Assembly (NCBI RefSeq): GCF_000426545.1 | Contig: NZ_AUFO01000020.1 | Location: 62,001-126,000, forward strand | DNA length: 64,000 nucleotides | DNA from: Paenibacillus massiliensis subsp. panacisoli DSM 21345 | GTDB lineage: Bacteria > Bacillota > Bacilli > Paenibacillales > Paenibacillaceae | Reading direction: 5' to 3' | Program-made: the position numbers and the translations under genes | Notes under the pieces: model-generated | Told to the model about the DNA's origin: nothing | Databases searched by the model: none | The model's input: only the letters and a program-made list of their open reading frames with translations | Part shown: positions 11,604-20,474 of the stretch, one piece after another | Layout of the letters: each line of letters starts with the position of its first letter | Numbering within the stretch: position 1 is the first letter of the stretch

Positions 11604-11771
11604 ATGGATATTACCAAGGGCAAAAATCTCGGCCAAAGCGAGGAAGTCGTTGTCGAATTTGTTGCGAATGCTTACGTAGGTGTCGTGGAATGGTGGCTCA
11701 AGAATGGGATGCCTTATCCGCCTCAGGAGATGGCTGAGAAGGTAGGAAGCCTGCTGGAAAGAAATCTCTAA
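11604..11771 (+). pseudogene. C-terminal fragment of a TetR-family regulator
   Basis: A 55-residue frame reads ANAYVGVVEWWLKNGMPYPP and ends EKVGSLLERNL. This is the conserved end of the TetR C-terminal domain (TetR_C_33 style) and closely matches the tail of the intact TetR gene at 29407 (GAVEWWFKNGMPVPP, ILDRNF). The helix-turn-helix half is missing. It is a remnant of a paralogue. Confidence 0.75.
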
Positions 11772-11904
11772 TCGTGAAGAAATGGCTGGTTGAAATTAGG
11801 GAAGAGGGCGCACCGAGTAATAAGGTGTGCCCTTTCATATGCGCAGTAATTTATTGATACTCTTTAGTCCACTTTTATTATTGCTCCGAAGTCTGGTTAA
11901 TGCT

Positions 11905-12849
11905 CTATAGCACCTGGTGCATCTTCAAAGCTTTTCGCTGATAAAAATTGTTATAGATTAAGGCCCAAATTACCAGCAAGGTCCCGAAGAATTCACTCAT
12001 GCTGACTGCATATCCTTGCATGCTTATTAGAATGAAGGTCGTTACCGGTACCAGGCTCATGAACAGAATGCCATTGATGGGAGAAAGTAATTTGACCCCA
12101 ACATTCCAGCTCAGTAGAGCAATGAGCCCTGGAAAGATCACCATGAAAGACATCTGAAGCTTTATGGAGAGCAAAGTGTCCCAATCAGGTACAGGCAGTA
12201 TATTGAATAAAGAGGCTGAAGTGACGACCGCAAAGGAAGCCATCGTTCCGAGCAGACAAGTCAATGTAGAGTATCTTAGAACAGACCAGTCTCGAAACCT
12301 ACTTCCTCCCAGTGAATAGAGAACCCATCCCACAGCACCAATAAAGATGAAGAGTACTGGAAGAAGATGTTCTGTAGCCATTCTGAAGAAAGAGAGACTT
12401 CCATTCGTAATGACAAGCATAGACCCTGCAAGAGCGATCCATATACTGGTCAAGGTATGCTTGGCTGGTTTTATTTTCGTTCTATACCACAGGATAACAA
12501 CCGTGATCATTGGCATGAGTGCCTCCATGATGGAGGCAATGATTGTACCTGAAGCCCCGAGCAGATCTTGCCCTGAGAATATCATGAAGTTATACACGGT
12601 AAATCCCATGACTCCAAAAAAGGCGATCTGGAGTCCTTTTCCTTCGAAACGAAAGGCAGATTTCCCCTCCTTGAAGTACAGCAGCATTACCAGTAGAACA
12701 CTAACAAATACATAGCGAAAAAATGAAAAGTACAGCGGATCGATATATTGTAATGCATCATGCGCTACCGGAAACATCGCCCCCCAAGACATACTGGCAA
12801 TCAGGCACAATAACGTACCTATACTCACATTTCTTTTGTTCATGTCCAC
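11905..12849 (-). CDS. EamA/DMT-family transporter
   Basis: A 314-residue membrane protein with about ten helices in two repeated halves, beginning SIGTLLCLIASMSWGAMFPV, the usual start of an EamA repeat. The second half starts near LFIFIGAVGWVLYSL. EamA proteins are drug/metabolite exporters, often for amino acids or nucleosides. It diverges from a LysR gene 166 bases away, a frequent pair in which the LysR protein controls the exporter. ATG 12849 and the in-frame ATG two codons later are both possible starts. Confidence 0.8.
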   Translation of the reverse strand: MDMNKRNVSIGTLLCLIASMSWGAMFPVAHDALQYIDPLYFSFFRYVFVSVLLVMLLYFKEGKSAFRFEGKGLQIAFFGVMGFTVYNFMIFSGQDLLGASGTIIASIMEALMPMITVVILWYRTKIKPAKHTLTSIWIALAGSMLVITNGSLSFFRMATEHLLPVLFIFIGAVGWVLYSLGGSRFRDWSVLRYSTLTCLLGTMASFAVVTSASLFNILPVPDWDTLLSIKLQMSFMVIFPGLIALLSWNVGVKLLSPINGILFMSLVPVTTFILISMQGYAVSMSEFFGTLLVIWALIYNNFYQRKALKMHQVL

Positions 12850-13015
12850 ATCTCCAAGTTCATTTTCATTCAGTCATGTATCAGAATCATAAGGGATACG
12901 ACTCGGAGTGTAAAATGATTGAAAATGTCACTTATCATCATTTAAAATGATATCTATGGCATTATCTCACACTAGTAAAAGTTCTAATAAAGATTATAAG
13001 AATGAAGGAGCAGGC

Positions 13016-13879
13016 ATGGAATTAAATGACTTGAGAATCTTCAAGACGGTAGCCGAACTAGGCAGTGTCAGCCATGCTGCACTTGCATTAGGCTATGTTC
13101 AGTCCAATGTGACCGTAAGAATCAAGCAGCTGGAAAGCAAGCTGGGGACGGAATTGTTCTTCAGGCACAAGCGAGGAATGATTCTTAATTCCGAGGGCAA
13201 ACGCTTGCTGATCTATGCGGAGGAGATCTTAGCCAAGCTAGATGAAGCCAGACGTGCCTTTCAGAGCTCCAATCTGCCTTCAGGTATTCTCAATATCGGG
13301 ATTGTCGAGACCATGATCAGTCTGCCTAGCATTTTATCCTCCTATGTCGGAAAGCACCCCGATGTGGATCTTTCGTTGAAGGTAGGCGTGAGCGAGCAGC
13401 TGCTTCAAGACGTGACGAACTTCCAGTTGGATGGAGCCTTTATTACAGGACCGATCAATCATCCGATGATTGAGGCGCAGCAGGTATTCCGTGAGGAGCT
13501 CATCCTTGTCACTAAGCACCCAAAGTTCTCCACTCAGGATATTAGCAGAACACCTTTGTTACTGTTCAATAAAGGCTGTAGCTACCGTGAAAGGTTAGAA
13601 AGCTGGTTGAAGGCTGAAGGGATTATCCCGAGAAAGATTATGCCATTTGGTACCTTCGAAACGATCATTGGCAGTGTCTCGGCGGGTATTGGTATGACCA
13701 TTGTGCCAAAATCATCTGTTGAGCAGTTACTTATGGAAGGGAAGCTACATGGCTATTGCATCCCTAGTCCTTATCATGAAGTCTCCACGGTATTCATCCA
13801 TCGAAAGGATTCGTATATTACCCACACACTCCAATCCTTTATCCGAGAACTGAGTAGTAGTATTAATACTGTAGGGTAG
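13016..13879 (+). CDS. LysR-family transcriptional regulator
   Basis: A 287-residue protein. The start at 13016 was chosen because AAGGAG lies 8 bases upstream and the protein then begins with MELNDLRIFKTVAELGSVSH, the canonical LysR N-terminus; a longer frame from 12947 has no ribosome site. The winged helix covers residues ~1-60 (ALALGYVQSNVTVRIKQLE) and the periplasmic-binding-like effector domain ~90-285. It probably regulates the divergent EamA exporter. The intergenic region near 12900-12955 holds the AT-rich repeated motif AAAATGAT, a possible binding site. Confidence 0.85.
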   Translation: MELNDLRIFKTVAELGSVSHAALALGYVQSNVTVRIKQLESKLGTELFFRHKRGMILNSEGKRLLIYAEEILAKLDEARRAFQSSNLPSGILNIGIVETMISLPSILSSYVGKHPDVDLSLKVGVSEQLLQDVTNFQLDGAFITGPINHPMIEAQQVFREELILVTKHPKFSTQDISRTPLLLFNKGCSYRERLESWLKAEGIIPRKIMPFGTFETIIGSVSAGIGMTIVPKSSVEQLLMEGKLHGYCIPSPYHEVSTVFIHRKDSYITHTLQSFIRELSSSINTVG

Positions 13880-13889
13880 TCTGCAGCAA

Positions 13890-14753
13890 TCAGCTTTTTT
13901 TTCGATAAGCTCTTGGTGATTGACCAAGTACACTTGTGAACTGGCGAGTAAAATAATTGCTGTCATTAAATCCGCTCTTAAAGGCTATGTCTGAGATCGG
14001 AAGAGAAGTGGTCTCCAGTAATCTACGTGCATGCTCCAAGCGTAGCTGCTGGAGATAGGCGAAGGGTGTTGTGTGATAGTACGACTGAAAAAGTCGATTT
14101 AAGTGTCTCACGGATACATTCGATTGGGCCGCAATTTCCTCACGGGATAAAGGCATCGTATAATGATCCTCCATATAGGAGATTGCCTTTGCCAAATGTA
14201 GGAGACTGCCACGGGTTCCTTGCTGCTCCTGATCCTCATATAGCCTTGACAATTGGATAGCCAGCTCTATGAACCGTGAACGCAAAATGGATTTATAGCC
14301 ATCCAGTTGGTGGTCGTATTCCTCAATCATAAAGTCAAGGGTGGAGGATATGTAATCGAAGCTTGAGATTGGCAAGCTCATTTTACTCAAGGAATGGTCA
14401 ATATTGCGATAATACGGCTCTATAACAAAAAGGGCCTGATACCCCCTTATGGTTCTTAATTCAGGACCTGCCAGCTCCAGTAGATCAGGCTTATACATGA
14501 TGTTACAGATTCGAAATTCATATGGATTTTTGTAACCGTGAGAGGTAGTTCCGTTAATCACAAAAATGTCGCCCTTCTTGATGAACATTTCTTCCGTATT
14601 GACGATGTGGGTGGCATGGCCATGTAAAACGATAACAAGCTCGGAAAAATCAACATGCTGGTGAACAAACATGTCCTTCTCATGCTCCCCGTACTGTATA
14701 TAGAAGTTAAAATCCTCTTCTGCTGTGAACCAATTCAGATGAATATTTCTCAT
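13890..14753 (-). CDS. AraC-family regulator with cupin sensor domain
   Basis: A 287-residue regulator. The N-terminal cupin (VHQHVDFSELVIVLHGHATH, residues 30-50; KKGDIFVINGTTSHGY) should bind a sugar. The C-terminal 100 residues are the AraC double helix-turn-helix (REEIAAQSNVSVRHLNRLFQ and IAFKSGFNDSNYFTRQF). It is divergent from the GH43 gene (142 bases between starts) and is likely to activate it in response to the product or an oligosaccharide. It converges with LysR 10 bases away. Confidence 0.85.
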   Translation of the reverse strand: MRNIHLNWFTAEEDFNFYIQYGEHEKDMFVHQHVDFSELVIVLHGHATHIVNTEEMFIKKGDIFVINGTTSHGYKNPYEFRICNIMYKPDLLELAGPELRTIRGYQALFVIEPYYRNIDHSLSKMSLPISSFDYISSTLDFMIEEYDHQLDGYKSILRSRFIELAIQLSRLYEDQEQQGTRGSLLHLAKAISYMEDHYTMPLSREEIAAQSNVSVRHLNRLFQSYYHTTPFAYLQQLRLEHARRLLETTSLPISDIAFKSGFNDSNYFTRQFTSVLGQSPRAYRKKS

Positions 14754-14895
14754 GGGAATATCCTTTCACAATGAAGTTGGTGATGAAAGGCTGTCCTTAT
14801 CATGCTACTTTATGACTCTACAATCAAGGCTGAAGGACAACTGACTATCTATAATGGGATTGATATCATAACAACGTGTGAAGGAGAGCTTGTCT

Positions 14896-16428
14896 ATGAA
14901 TTATCGTAATCCCGTCATTCGTGGTTTTCATCCTGATCCCAGCATTTGCAGAGTTGGCCATGACTATTATCTCGTGACGAGTTCGTTTGAGTACTTCCCA
15001 GGCGTCCCGTTATTTCATAGCACTGATCTGGTGAACTGGCATCAGATTGGTCATGTACTGACGAGAAGGGAACAGCTGAATCTTAGTAACGCCGGCAGTT
15101 CAGGCGGAATCTATGCGCCAACCATTCGTTACCATAATGGGACGTTCTACATGACAACCACCAATGTGTCGGACTGTGGTAACTTCTATGTACACACCGA
15201 GGACCCCTTTGGAAAATGGTCAGACCCTATTCTCGTAGACCAGCCAGGCATTGATCCGGATCTGTTTTTTGACGAGGATGGACAGGTCTACTTTACTACC
15301 TCTCATGATGCTATGGGTCAGGGCGCATACCAAAGCCGAATCGACATAAGAACAGGAGAACGGCTATCAGACATAACACGCATATGGAAGGGTACTGGCG
15401 GTCAATATCCTGAGGCCCCACATCTCTATCGCATTGGACATTGGTACTATTTGATAATCTCAGAAGGCGGAACAGAGTACGGTCATATGGTAACGATCGC
15501 TAGAAGCAAGAGGCCAGATGGTCCGTTTGAAAGCTGTCCCTACAACCCGATTCTATCGCATCGGAGCCTTCTCAAGCCCATTCACGCCACAGGTCATGCC
15601 GATCTGGTTCAGACTCCCGAGGGTAGCTGGTGGGCCGTATTTCTGGGAATAAGGCCGAACGGTTATCCTCCGCGCCATCATCTTGGTCGTGAGACCTTCC
15701 TCGCACCTGTCCGTTGGACGGATGATGGTTGGCCATTGATCGGTAACAACGGAACGATAGATGACATCATGTCCGCTGAGGATCTCACGCTGGTAGCACC
15801 TATTACTGCTCCCGTGAGGGATGACTTCAATAACGAGAGCCTTGCTGCTAGCTGGACATTCCTCCGTTCACCGCAGCCTGATAATTGGTCACTCAGCGCG
15901 AAGAGAGGCTGTCTTACCTTATATGGTTCTCCAATTACATTGAATGAAGCGGACTCACCAGCATTCGTAGGTAGAAGACAGCAGGATTTTCATTGCCGAG
16001 CCTCGACGCACTTATCCTTTAAGCCACAGCAAGACGGTGAAGAAGCAGGCATTACCGTGTATATGAACGAACGTTTTCATTATGACATGGCTTTAGTTCG
16101 ATTGGCTGGCGACAACAAACTGATCTTTCGTAGACGATTGGGTACCTTGTGGAAGGTCGAGAGTGAGATTCCTTGGTCATCTGATCACATCCTTCTAGTC
16201 ATTCAAGCAGATAAAACACACTATCAATTTGGATTTTCCGAGAGCGAAGACAAGGAACCGTTCTGGTTCGGAAAAGGTGAATCCGGACTACTTGCCACGG
16301 AAGTAGCAGGTGGTTTCACAGGAGTCTTCATAGCAATGTATGCAACTGGTAATGGAGCACGATCTATTACACCAGCTCATTTTGATTGGTTCGACTATGA
16401 GTCCTGCGACGACAACTCAGCTCCTTGA
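14896..16428 (+). CDS. GH43 beta-xylosidase / alpha-arabinofuranosidase
   Basis: A 510-residue cytoplasmic enzyme (no signal peptide). ATG 14896 follows GGAG; the upstream in-frame start lacks a site. The five-bladed propeller of family 43 starts with NPVIRGFHPDPSICRVG, where Asp14 is the general base; GIDPDLFFDE contains the pKa-tuning Asp, and GQYPEAPHLY the general acid Glu. A C-terminal beta-sandwich from about residue 320 (VRDDFNNESLAASWTFLRSP) is the GH43_C2 type found in beta-xylosidases that remove xylose or arabinose from xylo-oligosaccharides. Cytoplasmic location means an oligosaccharide importer is needed, which is not in this window. Confidence 0.85.
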   Translation: MNYRNPVIRGFHPDPSICRVGHDYYLVTSSFEYFPGVPLFHSTDLVNWHQIGHVLTRREQLNLSNAGSSGGIYAPTIRYHNGTFYMTTTNVSDCGNFYVHTEDPFGKWSDPILVDQPGIDPDLFFDEDGQVYFTTSHDAMGQGAYQSRIDIRTGERLSDITRIWKGTGGQYPEAPHLYRIGHWYYLIISEGGTEYGHMVTIARSKRPDGPFESCPYNPILSHRSLLKPIHATGHADLVQTPEGSWWAVFLGIRPNGYPPRHHLGRETFLAPVRWTDDGWPLIGNNGTIDDIMSAEDLTLVAPITAPVRDDFNNESLAASWTFLRSPQPDNWSLSAKRGCLTLYGSPITLNEADSPAFVGRRQQDFHCRASTHLSFKPQQDGEEAGITVYMNERFHYDMALVRLAGDNKLIFRRRLGTLWKVESEIPWSSDHILLVIQADKTHYQFGFSESEDKEPFWFGKGESGLLATEVAGGFTGVFIAMYATGNGARSITPAHFDWFDYESCDDNSAP

Positions 16429-16494
16429 ATGCGTTTGCAATGGAAGTTACACCATTGATCTCATAGGCACCGTTGCTGGCAATATGTTTTTGTC

Positions 16495-17397
16495 CTATTC
16501 ATTTATATGAGAACGAGCCATGTACTGTCTCGGTGACATTCCAGTGAAGCTCTTGAATACTCTGCCAAAATAAGTCAGGTTGGAAAATCCGACCTGGCTG
16601 GCCACATCCTGCACGGAGTAGCGCTGAAGCTGGAGGAGTCGGCAGGCTTCGTAGACTCGCAGCATGTGAATATACTTAATTAGCGTTGTACCCGTTGTCT
16701 TCTTGAACAGTGAACAGAAGTAATTGGGCGTAACACAGCACATCCGAGCAGCTTGCTCTATTGTAATGGGTTCGTGGAAATGACTGCCTAAATGCACGAG
16801 CAACGGATGTATTCCGGTATCCAATCGGATGTGCTGGTTGCGCTTTCGTTGCTTGGTCTGTTGAAATGCCAAGCCGAGTAGACTAAGTAGCTCACCCTTG
16901 AACCGCAATTCGTAGCCTGGACTCTGTTCATGGTGTAGCATAATCAGACGCTCAAGTGATTCGCGAACCATATCGGACATGGGCAAGTCCCTATCATAGA
17001 ACAATGGCAGTGAGACCTCTCCACCTAGCAGCGGTTGGATATATTGTACCTCCGTATAATCTTGTATCCCTTTCAGCAGGACCTCATTATACACAATGGC
17101 ATATAGTTCACTTCCGTGTTCCACCGGATGAGCGGAATGCATTTGTCTACGGTTGACCCAGGCAGCTTCTCCTGCATGCAATTGTCTAGAGTCGGAACCA
17201 ATCTGTAGCTGAAAGCTCCCCTTCGTAATATAAATCCATTCCAAATGATCATGCCAATGAGGCGGTATCAGATAACGGTCGGGAAAATGAATATGAAACA
17301 CATTAACCGGAAAGGTGAATTCCGGTATTTCCGTATGCTCTTGTCTCCAGGAATATAAATTCTCGTCATGCATATCCATGAACATGCTCATCTCCAT
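16495..17397 (-). CDS. AraC-family regulator
   Basis: About 300 residues from ATG 17397; the frame remains open to 17481, but that longer start would overlap the promoter of the divergent gene, and neither start has a clear ribosome site. N-terminal cupin: PPHWHDHLEWIYITKGSFQL and GEAAWVNRRQMHSAHP. C-terminal helix-turn-helix pair: IEQAARMCCVTPNYFCSLFK and VASQVGFSNLTYFGRVFKSF, ending in the usual MSPRQY. It is divergent from the GH31 gene and is its likely regulator. Confidence 0.82.
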   Translation of the reverse strand: MEMSMFMDMHDENLYSWRQEHTEIPEFTFPVNVFHIHFPDRYLIPPHWHDHLEWIYITKGSFQLQIGSDSRQLHAGEAAWVNRRQMHSAHPVEHGSELYAIVYNEVLLKGIQDYTEVQYIQPLLGGEVSLPLFYDRDLPMSDMVRESLERLIMLHHEQSPGYELRFKGELLSLLGLAFQQTKQRKRNQHIRLDTGIHPLLVHLGSHFHEPITIEQAARMCCVTPNYFCSLFKKTTGTTLIKYIHMLRVYEACRLLQLQRYSVQDVASQVGFSNLTYFGRVFKSFTGMSPRQYMARSHINE

Positions 17398-17460
17398 TAC
17401 AAACGTAATATCGTATGAATAATACGTAGTTTTCGTAGATTCTGTTCTGGCTTTGTCCGC

Positions 17461-17466
17461 TATAAT
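17461..17466 (+). promoter_or_regulatory. Probable -10 element of the GH31 gene
   Basis: A consensus TATAAT lies 44 bases before ATG 17510. The matching -35 region is poor, as expected for a promoter that needs an activator such as the neighbouring AraC protein. Confidence 0.45.
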
Positions 17467-17509
17467 GGGGCTGTAATCCAATTATATGCTGAGATGGAGG
17501 TCTACTGCT

Positions 17510-19486
17510 ATGTTTCGCTCGGAAAATGGAAGACTGATACGAGAATATGATCATGAGCGGGTATGGATCGAGGCATGGGGGGAGAATGCTGTTCGTGTTC
17601 GTGCCTCCTACAACGACATTCAGAATGATGAGTGGGCGCTGCTGCCAGCTACTTCAACCCACGCGCAGGTGATAATTGAAGAGGACAGAGCAACGATAGT
17701 GAACGGCAAAATCAAAGCTGAGATTAGCAAGCAAGGACAAATCTCCTTTTATAACCAGGATGGAAAGCTGCTACTTCATGAAACGGAAGATACCTATCAA
17801 TTGAAATACGGTGGCCGAGAGCTCAAGCCTTACCCGGGTAGCAGTGATTATTCCGTCAAGCTACGATTGGAGTCCGATCCATCCGAGAAGCTGTTCGGCA
17901 TGGGACAATATCAGCATTCCTTTCTTAATTTGAAGGGCTGCTCACTGGAATTGACTCACCGTAACAGTCAGATCAGCGTGCCCTTTGTGCTATCAAGCGC
18001 TGGCTACGGTTTTCTGTGGCACAACCCAGCCATTGGACAAGTCCATTTTAGTCTGAACGTCACGGAGTGGAGCGCCCCCTCCACCAAGCAGCTCGATTAC
18101 TGGATCACAGCGGGTGATTCTCCTGCAGAGATTGAAGAAAGTTATGCTACCGCCACAGGCAAGGTACCGATGATGCCGGACTATGGTCTTGGCTTCTGGC
18201 AGTGCAAGCTTCGCTACCGTACTCAGGAGGAGCTACTTACAGTAGCAAGAGAATATAAGCGTAGACAATTGCCAATTGATGTAATTGTTATCGACTTCTT
18301 TCACTGGACCAATCAAGGGGATTGGAGGTTCGATCCAATCTATTGGCCTGACCCTGAAGGGATGGTCAAGGAGCTGGGGGAGATGGGCATCGAGCTGATG
18401 ATCTCAGTATGGCCTACGGTCCAGACGGAGAGTGAGAACTATCGGGAGATGCTGGAAAAGGGTTACCTGCTACGCTCCGATCGCGGCGTGCGTACCCAAT
18501 TTCAATTTCTCGGTCAAAATGCTATTTTTGATGCCACAAATCCCGAAGCACGTAGGTTCTTATGGGGGCTGATTAAGAAGAATTATTACGACAAAGGCAT
18601 TCGGGTGTTTTGGCTGGACGAGGCGGAGCCGGAGCTAAGCGTCTATGATCATGATATTTACCGCTATCATATGGGCTCCAGTAAGCAGATCGGCAACATT
18701 TATCCAGTAAAGTATAGCCAAACGTTCTACGAAGGAATGGAAGCAGAAGGACAAGCGAATATTGTCAATCTGGTGCGCTGTGCCTGGGCGGGAAGTCAAC
18801 GCTACGGTGCACTTGTCTGGTCAGGAGACATACACTCCAGCTTCAAGGTGTTGGAGATCCAAGTGAAGGCGGGCTTGAACATGGCAATTGCGGGGATTCC
18901 TTGGTGGACGACAGACATCGGTGGTTTTCATGGCGGAGATCCGGAGAACCCATCATTCCGGGAATGTATAATTCGCTGGTTTCAGTACGGTGCATTATGT
19001 CCTGTCTTTCGGCTTCATGGTGATCGTCAGCCATTTGTTCCACCCACTGGGACAGCAGGGGGCGGCATTTGTGGTAGTGGCTCGGATAATGAAGTATGGA
19101 GCTATGGGGATAAGGCATATGAGATTTTCCGGGAATTCATGTATTTGCGCGAGCGCCTGAAGCCTTATATTGCCGAATTGATGCTGGAGGCCCATGAAAA
19201 GGGAACTCCACCCATGCGCCCGCTATTCTATGATTTTGATAACGATCCGGCGGCATGGGAGGTGGAGGATCAGTATATGTTCGGCCCGGATTTACTGGTT
19301 GCTCCTGTAGTCCGAGAGGGTCAGCGAAGCCGCCAAGTCTATCTGCCTGCAGGAGTCTCGTGGAAGAATGCCTATAGCGGTGACATGCTGGAAGGGGGCT
19401 GTACCATCAAGGTAGAAGCGCCATTAGAGCATATTCCATTGTTCTTGAGGAACGGAGCCGAACTTCCTATTGTAGTCGAGAAATAA
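17510..19486 (+). CDS. GH31 glycosidase, probable alpha-xylosidase
   Basis: A 658-residue enzyme. Start 17510 is supported by TGGAGG ten bases upstream. It has an N-terminal beta domain, then the GH31 TIM barrel: GLGFWQCKLRYRTQEELL near residue 225, nucleophile Asp370 in VFWLDEAEPE and acid/base Asp440 in VWSGDIHSSF. The WLDEAEPE form and the FWQCKLRY segment point to YicI/XylS-like alpha-xylosidases, which cut the alpha-1,6-xylosyl units of xyloglucan oligosaccharides, rather than alpha-glucosidases. No signal peptide, so cytoplasmic. Together with GH43 and GH2 neighbours it suggests use of imported hemicellulose oligomers. Confidence 0.82.
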   Translation: MFRSENGRLIREYDHERVWIEAWGENAVRVRASYNDIQNDEWALLPATSTHAQVIIEEDRATIVNGKIKAEISKQGQISFYNQDGKLLLHETEDTYQLKYGGRELKPYPGSSDYSVKLRLESDPSEKLFGMGQYQHSFLNLKGCSLELTHRNSQISVPFVLSSAGYGFLWHNPAIGQVHFSLNVTEWSAPSTKQLDYWITAGDSPAEIEESYATATGKVPMMPDYGLGFWQCKLRYRTQEELLTVAREYKRRQLPIDVIVIDFFHWTNQGDWRFDPIYWPDPEGMVKELGEMGIELMISVWPTVQTESENYREMLEKGYLLRSDRGVRTQFQFLGQNAIFDATNPEARRFLWGLIKKNYYDKGIRVFWLDEAEPELSVYDHDIYRYHMGSSKQIGNIYPVKYSQTFYEGMEAEGQANIVNLVRCAWAGSQRYGALVWSGDIHSSFKVLEIQVKAGLNMAIAGIPWWTTDIGGFHGGDPENPSFRECIIRWFQYGALCPVFRLHGDRQPFVPPTGTAGGGICGSGSDNEVWSYGDKAYEIFREFMYLRERLKPYIAELMLEAHEKGTPPMRPLFYDFDNDPAAWEVEDQYMFGPDLLVAPVVREGQRSRQVYLPAGVSWKNAYSGDMLEGGCTIKVEAPLEHIPLFLRNGAELPIVVEK

Positions 19487-19526
19487 TGGCGGTGGAAAGA
19501 GCGCTGCGCGAATGAATTATCCCCCT

Positions 19527-20351
19527 TCAATGATGGAGCCTCCGGAACTGCTTGGGGGTTAATTGTTCGTGCTTCTTGAAGACCGTGCAGAAATAGTTAG
19601 CATCCTCAAAGCCGGACATAAAAGCAATTTCTTTAATGGACCAGAGCGGTTGTTGCAGGAGCAGCTCCTTACTCTTCTTGATTCGAACCGATTGAATATA
19701 TTGAAAGATTCTAATGTTCATAGTCTTCTTAAAGACCGTACACAAATGCTGCGGGGTAATTCCCGTGATCTCGGCCATGTCATCCAGAGTTAGTGGATTG
19801 CTAAAGTTCTCATCAATAAATGTGAGCAGCGGCTTCAGTCTGAGATTCGGATGGGAAATGCTGTTATGCGGATGGGTCGAAGCGTATTGAACAATGTCCG
19901 TGAGCAGGGAATAGACAAGGCTGGACCACTGGAGACCTCTTAAAGCATGATCCGATTGTTCAACCCCCATAATACTTTGTATCTTCGCCCAGAAAATGTC
20001 TGGTCTGGAGATGTGCAATACACCAGAGGTATTCATCCCTGCCGTTTTCCTCAAAAAAGGCTCCACCTGCTGGCCCTCGAATACGACCCAGTTCACAGTC
20101 CAGGTTGGACTAATTGCATAATACTCGTGAGGAAGCCCCTTCAGCAGCAGCATGGCAGACCCCTCTTTAACTCGATAGGCTTTCCCGGCAACGATCAACT
20201 CCCCTTCACCCTCCACACATTGAATCCATTGGTGCAGGTAACCCTTCGGACGAATGACATGCTCTTGAGGCCAATTGCATGCCGCATCCACTAGATAGTA
20301 GGGGAGCTCTTTGTCCGCATCTGTAATCACTGGCAGAAGCCTCTTATACAT
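19527..20351 (-). CDS. AraC-family regulator
   Basis: A 274-residue regulator. The N-terminal domain (LHQWIQCVEGEGELIVAGKA, EGSAMLLLKGLPHEYYAIS) is a cupin-like sugar sensor. The C-terminal DNA-binding domain has LDDMAEITGITPQHLCTVFK and IAFMSGFEDANYFCTVFKK, ending LTPKQFRRLHH. It is divergent from the GH2 gene and converges with GH31 (40 bases between ends). It probably controls the GH2 gene. Confidence 0.83.
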   Translation of the reverse strand: MYKRLLPVITDADKELPYYLVDAACNWPQEHVIRPKGYLHQWIQCVEGEGELIVAGKAYRVKEGSAMLLLKGLPHEYYAISPTWTVNWVVFEGQQVEPFLRKTAGMNTSGVLHISRPDIFWAKIQSIMGVEQSDHALRGLQWSSLVYSLLTDIVQYASTHPHNSISHPNLRLKPLLTFIDENFSNPLTLDDMAEITGITPQHLCTVFKKTMNIRIFQYIQSVRIKKSKELLLQQPLWSIKEIAFMSGFEDANYFCTVFKKHEQLTPKQFRRLHH

Positions 20352-20394
20352 AGAATCACCTTAATATTTTAAAGTTATTTTTAATATTGTCAGA

Positions 20395-20423
20395 TTGTAC
20401 GGGTCTGGATTGGATCCTACAAT
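20395..20423 (+). promoter_or_regulatory. Sigma-A-type promoter of the GH2 gene
   Basis: TTGTAC (20395-20400) and TACAAT (20418-20423) are separated by exactly 17 bases, 52 bases before the GH2 start. The -35 box differs from consensus at two positions. Confidence 0.6.
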
Positions 20424-20474
20424 ATAAATATAACAAAGCTTGACATGCGACTACAATCAAAAGGATGGTGAAGG

